27,520 nucleotides of DNA from Microcyclospora pomicola (lineage: Eukaryota; Ascomycota; Dothideomycetes; Capnodiales): contig NHNY01000052.1 in the NCBI GenBank assembly GCA_002786065.1, positions 1-27,520 of the forward strand, given 5' to 3'. The notes beneath the pieces are model-generated. The model made no database searches. It had not been told where the DNA came from and worked only from the letters and a program-made list of their open reading frames with translations. Of this stretch, positions 21,403 to 27,520 are shown piece by piece. The translations under genes were made by a program, and so were the position numbers. The stretch's first letter is position 1. Each line of letters opens with the position of its first letter.

Positions 21403-21576
21403 AAATATGTATTATTTAATACAAATTTCTAAAAAAAAAAAAATAAGGATATGATCTCATGGACTAAGGACCTTGAAAATAGGATCGTTATTTGTTTTCA
21501 TAGATATACCACAAAAGTATAAAAAATGATTACATTTATTCGATATTTACACTTTAAACTATTTATATTAATAAAG

Positions 21577-21846
21577 ATGTACTTATCATTAATACTTTTT
21601 TTAACGGGACTTTTGGGTTTCGTGTTAAACAGAAGAAATATAATACTGATGCTTATTTCAATTGAAATAATGCTTTTGTCCGTTACTTTTCTTATATTAA
21701 TTAATTCTTTGAATTTTGATGATATACTAGGGCAAGTTTATGCAATATATATAATAGCTATCGCAGGTGCTGAATCTGCAATAGGTTTAGGTATATTAGT
21801 TGCTTTTTACAGATTAAGAGGAAGTGTGTCTATAGAAGCGTTTTAA
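21577..21846 (+). CDS. nad4L: NADH dehydrogenase subunit 4L
   Basis: An 89-residue complex I membrane subunit with three helices. MYLSLILFLTGLLGFVLNRR is followed by LMLISIEIMLLSVTFLI with the conserved helix-2 glutamate, and AGAESAIGLGILVAFYRLRG. An in-frame ATG at 21526 would add 17 residues (MITFIRYLHFKLFILIK), but 21577 gives the normal fungal start and length. nad5 begins 3 bp after the stop. In many fungi these two genes overlap by one base. Confidence 0.96.
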   Translation: MYLSLILFLTGLLGFVLNRRNIILMLISIEIMLLSVTFLILINSLNFDDILGQVYAIYIIAIAGAESAIGLGILVAFYRLRGSVSIEAF

Positions 21847-21849
21847 ACA

Positions 21850-23826
21850 ATGTACTTAGTTATGATTTTTTTACCTTTGCTTGCTTCAATTTCTTCTGGT
21901 TTTCTAGGTAGAAAAATAGGTGTTACAGGATCTCATTTGATCGGGTGTACATCTGTATTGATAACCACATTTTTAGCTATAATAGCGTTTTTTGAAGTTG
22001 GTTTGAATAACATACCTGTACACATAAATTTATTTAAGTGAATAGATTCTGAATCTTTAGATGTATCCTGAAGTTTTAATTTTGATTCTTTAACAGTGTC
22101 GATGTTAATACCTGTTTTAATTGTATCTTCTTTAGTACATATATATTCTATAGGGTATATGAGCCATGACCCTCACAACCAAAGATTTTTCAGTTATTTA
22201 AGTCTATTTACATTTATGATGATAATACTTGTAACATCTAATAATTACTTGCTTATGTTTGTAGGTTGAGAAGGTGTAGGTGTGTGTTCTTATTTGTTAG
22301 TTAGTTTTTGATTTACAAGAATAGCTGCAAATCAGAGTTCTATATCAGCTTTTTTAACTAATAGAGTGGGAGATTGTTTTTTAACCATAGGTATGTTTGC
22401 GATATTATGATCTTTCGGTAATATAGATTATTCCACTGTATTTTCTATTGCTCCTTTTATAAACGATAACCTTGTTATTATAATAGGAAGTTGTTTATTA
22501 ATAGGAGCTATGGCCAAAAGTTCACAAATAGGTCTTCATGTTTGATTACCTATGGCAATGGAAGGTCCCACTCCAGTATCTGCGTTAATACATGCTGCTA
22601 CAATGGTTACTGCAGGTGTGTACTTGTTAATGCGTAGTTCTCCTTTAATAGAATATAGTGAAACGGTATTGTTATTATGTCTATGAATTGGAGCTATAAC
22701 TACAGTGTTTAGTTCTCTGATAGGTCTATTTCAACAAGATATTAAGAAAGTTATTGCATACTCTACTATGAGTCAGTTAGGTATGATGGTTATAGCAATA
22801 GGGTTATCTTCTTATAACGTGGCTATATTTCATTTAGTTAATCATGCATTTTATAAAGCACTTTTATTTTTAGGGGCTGGTTCCGTAATACATGCTGTAG
22901 CGGATAACCAAGATTTCAGAAAATACGGAGGTTTAAAAGCTTTTTTACCTTTGACTTATTCTGTTATGTTGATAGCTTCTTTAAGTTTAGTGGCATTTCC
23001 TTTTATGACAGGATTTTACTCAAAAGATTTTATCATAGAATCTGCTTTTGGGCAGTTCAGTTTAAGCAGCATAGTGGTATATTTTATATCTGTGATAGGT
23101 GCAATGTTTACTACTTTATATTCTGTTAAAGTATTATATCTTACTTTTTTAACTAATCCTAACGGTCCCGTGGTAAATTATAAACACGCTCATGAAGGAG
23201 ATATTTTTATGAGCATACCTTTGATGATATTAGCTGTATTCTCTATATTTTTTGGTTATTTAACAAAAGATATATTTATAGGTCTTGGTTCTGGTTTTTT
23301 TAACGATAACAGTTTATTCATACACCCTTCTCATGAAAATATGTTAGATACGGAGTTCGCAGTACCTACTTCGCTTAAATTATTACCATTAGTTTTCACC
23401 ATAAGTCTAAGTTTAATATCAATAGTATTATCAGAGTTTATAGGTAAAGCACTTATTAGTTTTAAATCATCGAGGTTTGGTTATAATATATTTGGTTTTT
23501 TCAATCAAAGATTCTTGGTTGAATTATTCTATAATAAATACATAACAAATACGATCTTGAAATTAGGAGGTCAAACCACTAAAGTTATAGATAAAGGTTC
23601 TGTAGAACTAGTTGGTCCATTTGGTCTAGAAAAGGGTCTCATACTATTAAGTAAAAATATAGCTAGTCTAGATACAGGTGTTATAACATCATACGCTTTA
23701 TACATACTAGTCGGTTTTACATTTTATATATTAGTTCCTTATCTTTATACAGTAGATAATAATTTAGTTATTATAATTATTTTCTCTTTAGTTTCGCTAG
23801 TAAATAACAAAAGCATAAAAATATAA
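21850..23826 (+). CDS. nad5: NADH dehydrogenase subunit 5
   Basis: A 658-residue subunit, the largest antiporter-like one of complex I, with the long lateral helix at its C-terminus. It starts [20 protein letters not shown]. Signature segments are [16 protein letters not shown] near residue 140, [20 protein letters not shown] and [11 protein letters not shown] near residues 235-260, [17 protein letters not shown], and [20 protein letters not shown]. Length is normal. It ends [11 protein letters not shown]. It is the last plus-strand gene and faces cox2 across a convergent spacer. Confidence 0.97.
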
Positions 23827-24264
23827 TACAATCATTAAAACATTAAATCAAGAATTATTAAAATAAAAACAAACAATAATATAAAATAATATAATATATA
23901 TCTAAAAAGATGTGCTTATTATTAATAACATTATATTACACTACATGACATGAGATCATGTTTTTTTTCTTTGTATTTGTTATGATGTATAGTGGTTATA
24001 TACATATAATTAAGATAATATATTGTAAATTTTTATTTGGATACATATAAACTGGTTTAAGCAGTATAAGCATATAAAACTAAACCAAAGCCCAGTAACA
24101 GATTGTTGTCTCAATTCACTTTAACGATATGTTAAAAAGACATATTTTCTATAAAAAACCCCTATTTGCATAGTTGTATTTACATGATGAGCGCCAGATT
24201 TTGCCATATCATAAATATAATGAATGATATTATACAACACGTATCACAATTAATATTGTCGTAT
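23827..24264. other. Convergent spacer between nad5 and cox2
   Basis: This 438-bp AT-rich region is where the plus- and minus-strand units meet, so it should contain 3' ends of both. It has a small inverted repeat (ACATGA, then GAGA, then TCATGT, near 23945-23960). No ORF, tRNA or atp9 is present. Confidence 0.5.
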
Positions 24265-25017
24265 TTATTGTTCTCTTAATCAAGATAGATATTTCTCTAA
24301 AGAAATAGATTCTATAACAATAGGCATAGAACTATGTAATATACCACATATTTCTGAACATTGTCCAAAAAAAGATCCTTCTCTGTTCACTAGCACAGAT
24401 ATTTGATTTAATCTACCTGGATAAGCATCACATTTAATACCTAGTGCAGGACAAGCATAGGAATGTATAACGTCACCACTTGAAATAATAAATCTCACAT
24501 GAGTCAATTCAGGTAATATAACTCTGTTATCTACTTCTAACATTCTAAGACCTCCTTCTTCTAAATCAGATTCTGGCACTAGATAAGAATCAAATTCCAA
24601 TTCTTCGTCATCTTCATTAAGGAAATCAGGGTACTGGTAGCTTCAATACCATTGATGACCTTCAACAAAAACTGTCATTGAAGGGTCTGTAACCTCATCC
24701 ATTAAATATAATAATTTAAATGAAGGAAACGCGATTAATATTAGAATTAAAGCAGGACTAATTGTTCAGATAAGTTCTATAAGTGTACCGTGGTTAAGGT
24801 ATTTGTTACTTATAGGTGATTTATTGAATACATAGTTTCTTATGATAGATACCATTATTCAGGCAACACCAAATAAGATTATCACTAAATAGAACATAAT
24901 GTTATCATGTAGTTCAACCAATGCTTCCATTTGTGGACTTGCAGTATCTTGAAAATAAACACCTCAAGGTCTAGGTGCATCACATACCAAAAATAAATTA
25001 TTAATATAATTGAACAT
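24265..25017 (-). CDS. cox2: Cytochrome c oxidase subunit 2
   Basis: A 250-residue subunit of complex IV that carries the CuA centre receiving electrons from cytochrome c. It starts [20 protein letters not shown], and a TAA lies in frame just upstream, so the start is firm. It has two membrane helices and then the cupredoxin domain. CuA ligands are visible as GQCSEICG (Cys220, Cys224), His228 and Met231, with His185 in [12 protein letters not shown]. The C-terminus EKYLSWLREQ is normal. The 76-bp leader at 25030-25105, ending 12 bp before the ATG, is duplicated in front of the acidic ORF upstream. Confidence 0.98.
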
Positions 25018-25029
25018 ATAATTTTATAA

Positions 25030-25105
25030 AAAGGGGTTAACGCTAATAAGAAAACACAATATTCAAATCAATCTTTCTAATTGTATTGCATTAACAAAGT
25101 AATAC
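25030..25105 (-). repeat. Duplicated 76-bp leader, cox2 copy
   Basis: It aligns without gaps to 26251-26326 with 5 mismatches, all inside one 16-nt stretch; the other 60 positions are identical. It ends 12 bp upstream of the cox2 ATG. It probably carries a 5' untranslated leader, a promoter or a translational activator site. Confidence 0.85.
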
Positions 25106-25221
25106 AATTATTCTAGGATGAAACTCTTAACGTTAGTAAAAATATATAAAACAATGCAAAATATAAAATCTTATTAGATACACGATAACAGCAAAAACTA
25201 TGAAGTAATGTGGTACATCTG

Positions 25222-26238
25222 TTAATCATCACCACCCATATAATCAACTGGTTCAGTAGAAACATCAGCAAAATCATCCACAAGAGATCCTTTCTCATTA
25301 TCTTTTCCACTAGAATTAGATTCAGGATTATCATCTTTTTCAGAGTGATTGGACTCACCTGATAAATCATTACTAGAAGTATTAAGTCAATCGGATACTT
25401 TGTTGTATAAACTTCAAAAAGTTAATTCTGATCCTCTATTCTCATTCTCATTCTCATCCACTTTATTAGGAATTGATTGAGAATCAACACTTTCCTCATC
25501 CATTATTTTATCAGGTTTTGTTCCGTAATCAGCTATATTGGGAGCATCACCACCATATATATCTACATATAAAGCTAGTTGCTCTTTTTGCATTTGCTCA
25601 AGAGTTTCAACTGCTTCAACTGCTTTGTCACGATCCATTCCTACCAATTGATCCGCTAACACTTTAGCTGTGTTTAAGTCATGTTTTGTAGATGAAAGAA
25701 TATATTTTAAATCTAAAATCTTACCTTCAACTTCAACGTGTGGGTTATCACCTGCGGAATTTAAAGCATTTTCTTTAGATTTTGAATGCTCTTCAGCTAT
25801 TTCTACTCTCTCAGAAACTCTTTTTGATACGTACTTATACAATTCTGTTTTATCTGCAAATTCAGAATTAGAATCAGAAACATAATCGGTATCAGGACTA
25901 GCAGGTTCTATGTCCTTTTCATCCTCAAGTGTTTCTTCCAACAATTTAGTCATCATACCATCTTGACTATTAAATACATTTTCTAGCATAGCGACTCTTT
26001 GAATATTAGGATCTAATTGATTATCTCTGGATTCATCTACATCATTTTCTCTAGTTCTTTTTGTAGACGAACCCTCTAAATATGGATCTTCATCGTTCTT
26101 TCTTTTATTTGTAAGATAGATGAATCCTGTTCTGAAAAACCTAGTGTTAAAAAATATTACCTTTACGGTACGTTTGTTCTTAAGAGTAACACTCTTAGAT
26201 AGTGCATTACATGTTAGTAAATGTTTGTTTGTATACAT
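25222..26238 (-). CDS. Unknown 338-residue acidic ORF upstream of cox2
   Basis: The product starts MYTNKHLLTCNALSKSVTLK. The first 60 residues are basic with a hydrophobic patch (VKVIFFNTRFF). The rest is highly acidic, low in hydrophobic residues and rich in Glu, Asp, Ser and Asn, with a helical stretch (EAVETLEQMQKEQLALYVD), and ends DYMGGDD. Two tryptophans are TGA, so it follows code 4. I recognise no domain and it lacks polymerase or endonuclease motifs. The frame is open further upstream to 26355 but has no ATG there, and the duplicated leader covers that part, so 26238 is preferred. It lies 117 bp before the cox2-proximal repeat and 205 bp before cox2. The acidic tail recalls the 140-residue ORF. 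A mobile origin is possible; function is unknown. Confidence 0.8.
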
Positions 26239-26250
26239 ATTAAAAAAATA

Positions 26251-26326
26251 AAAGGGGTTAACGCTAATAAGAAAACTTAATATTAAAATAAGTCTTTCTA
26301 ATTGTATTGCATTAACAAAGTAATAC
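26251..26326 (-). repeat. Duplicated 76-bp leader, acidic-ORF copy
   Basis: This is the second copy of the cox2 leader, 1,221 bp away in direct orientation. It ends 12 bp before the ATG of the acidic ORF, the same spacing as at cox2. The two genes may thus share 5' signals. Confidence 0.85.
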
Positions 26327-26347
26327 GAAATTGCCAAAAAATAAAAA

Positions 26348-26500
26348 ATGTACAAATTATATTTATCTTATTCATTTCTTTTTAACTCTATTAAACAAAT
26401 GTACAAATTATACTTATCTCATTCATTTCTTTTTAACTCTATTAGACAAATGTACAGATTATATTTATCTCATTCATTTCTTTTTAACTCTATTAAACAA
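26348..26500 (+). repeat. Three tandem copies of a 51-bp unit
   Basis: The units are 26348-26398, 26399-26449 and 26450-26500. They differ at only a few positions. The period is a multiple of three, and each unit on the plus strand encodes MYKLYLSYSFLFNSIKQ or a close variant. Confidence 0.9.
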
Positions 26501-26536
26501 ATGAGTAAATATAATGATTCAATAGCGTTTATTTAG
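26348..26536 (+). CDS. Possible 62-residue repeat ORF
   Basis: Three 17-residue repeats (consensus MYKLYLSHSFLFNSIKQ) are followed by MSKYNDSIAFI. The repeats are hydrophobic with a basic edge. The ORF is on the plus strand while its neighbours are on the minus strand, and no plus-strand promoter is known here. Most of the variation between units still leaves the frame open, but the ORF may be a by-product of the repeat. I do not recognise it. Confidence 0.3.
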   Translation: MYKLYLSYSFLFNSIKQMYKLYLSHSFLFNSIRQMYRLYLSHSFLFNSIKQMSKYNDSIAFI

Positions 26537-26744
26537 TCTAAAAGAGATAATCTAACTTATGTACACGTGTATAAACAAAGATATAACTCTACAGTATAGT
26601 TAATAAATGCTATTCGTACTATAAGTGTGTCATATAGTATTTAATAAAATTAGTAATTTGTATCTTAAAACATCGTTGTTCTTCAAACCAAAACCTATAT
26701 CATGTTGTTATAATACAAACATGAAAAAATCGTAGTATTGTACT

Positions 26745-27520
26745 ACGTATATTTAAGAGTATCCTAAAGTAAGTTTCGCGCCTATATGCATTCAGCACTT
26801 CTCTCTAACTAACATAGCTTTACTGCGGTGCCTGTGTTACTACTAGCAAAATGTCCTTTTGTTTTTCACATTAGATAAACAATTGCAGAATACGTAAGTT
26901 TACGTATCACACCTTTAAAAATGTTGATGATACTATTTATCATAACAATAAAAATATTGGTCACACAAACAACAGATAAACCATAGGTTAGCATACCCAA
27001 CTCCTTTCGTACGAAGAGGCTATCTTTATTTGACTCTAATTTCCTCTAGAAGATAGAAACCATACTGTCTCACGACGTATTTAACCCAGCTCGTGTAGCT
27101 CTTTAGTCGACGAACAGTCGAACCCTTCATGACTCCTGCATTCATGTGGATGAGCTAAGCCGACATCGAGGTGCCAAACTGCGCACTCAATTTGTACTCT
27201 CTGGCGCAATTAGCCTGTTATCCCTAGCGTAGCTTTTTCAATAATCCAAGACCTTTCCTTTCTGCATCTTGTGATCATATGCCCCGCTTACGCGACTGAA
27301 AGACTTGTAAGTCAAACAGTAAAGCAAGATTAAGCCATTAAACTTTTAAAATATATATCAATATCATTCAGCTTTTTTCAGCTGAAAAACTAAATACTAT
27401 GTCTATTTTCCATATAGTTAAAATCTTACTAAAAAAAAATAAATTAATCTAACTCAATAGGATGTTAACTGAATAAATAACAATGTTATTTATAGCAGAT
27501 TAAAATATGCATACAAGTAT
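26745..27520 (-). rRNA. rnl: Large-subunit rRNA (rnl), 3' part
   Basis: This is the 3' part of rnl, joined to the segment at 1-2835 through the circle junction at 27431/1; bases 27432-27520 repeat 1-89. On the minus strand, 26999-27012 gives the sarcin-ricin loop core (CGTACGAAAGGA), bound by elongation factors. Near 27210-27235 lies the conserved domain V segment that reads on the plus strand as TAGCCTGTTATCCCTAG. At 26757-26800 the terminal stretch GCTGAATGCATATAGGCGCG followed by AAACTTAC matches the end of bacterial 23S. The 3' end at about 26745 is estimated from that match. Confidence 0.93.
27432..27520. repeat. Circular overlap (right copy)
   Basis: This exact repeat of bases 1-89 sets the circle length at 27,431 bp. 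Confidence 0.95.

Larger units (their letters stand above)
26239..26744. other. Spacer between rnl and the acidic ORF
   Basis: About 500 bp hold the duplicated leader (26251-26326), a 51-bp tandem repeat (26348-26500) and an AT-rich remainder (26537-26744) in which I see no gene. Confidence 0.6.

Noticed and set aside
21526-21576. Earlier in-frame ATG for nad4L
   Set aside because: It adds 17 residues absent from the family; the start at 21577 gives the normal length.
25113-25370. 85-codon minus-strand ORF overlapping the acidic ORF
   Set aside because: An alternative frame over the acidic ORF 3' end; the code-4 frame through TGA Trp to 25222 is longer and compositionally consistent.
25222-26238. 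Acidic ORF as rps3/var1 or as a plasmid DNA polymerase
   Set aside because: Mitochondrial S3 proteins are basic, and no polymerase motif is visible. The strongly acidic composition fits neither.
26239-26355. 39-residue N-terminal extension of the acidic ORF
   Set aside because: The frame is open but begins with TTG, has no ATG, and is made mostly of the duplicated cox2-type leader, which is non-coding in front of cox2.

Overview
The window is a complete fungal mitochondrial genome, opened inside the large-subunit rRNA gene. Bases 1-89 recur exactly at 27432-27520, so the sequence closes into a circle of 27,431 bp. It is AT-rich. Tryptophan is mostly written TGA and a tRNA-Trp with anticodon UCA is present, so genetic code 4 applies. 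The protein set (cox1-3, cob, atp6, atp8, nad1-6, nad4L), the ATP8 start MPQLVPFYFLNQ and the lack of bacterial-type ribosomal protein genes point to a fungus, most probably Dikarya. I cannot place it more closely.

Layout. Almost everything is on the minus strand. Read in that direction: nad2, nad1, cox1, a broken copy of a small ORF, rns, a cluster of twelve tRNAs, cox3, nad6, nad4, six tRNAs, cob, nad3, seven tRNAs, rnl (across the join), a repeat-rich spacer, an unknown 338-residue acidic ORF, and cox2. Only 19902-23826 is on the plus strand: atp8, atp6, an unknown 140-residue ORF, nad4L, nad5. Transcription diverges at 19816-19901 and converges at 23827-24264. The 25 tRNAs cover all 20 amino acids. 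No intron or homing-endonuclease gene was seen. atp9 and rps3 were not found.

The genes encode the membrane cores of respiratory complexes I, III, IV and ATP synthase, with the rRNAs and tRNAs to translate them.

The unusual parts are accessory. (1) cox1 has no stop codon at its normal end and runs in frame into a 258-codon extension with three predicted membrane spans and an unrecognised soluble domain. (2) A 338-residue acidic ORF sits upstream of cox2, and both are preceded by near-identical 76-bp leaders. (3) The 140-residue ORF between atp6 and nad4L has a truncated copy, in inverted orientation, just downstream of cox1. (4) A 51-bp unit is repeated three times upstream of the acidic ORF. 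(5) The 9-mer ACATTAGTA occurs on the minus strand upstream of rnl, rns, nad1 and a tRNA/cob block, which makes it a promoter candidate.
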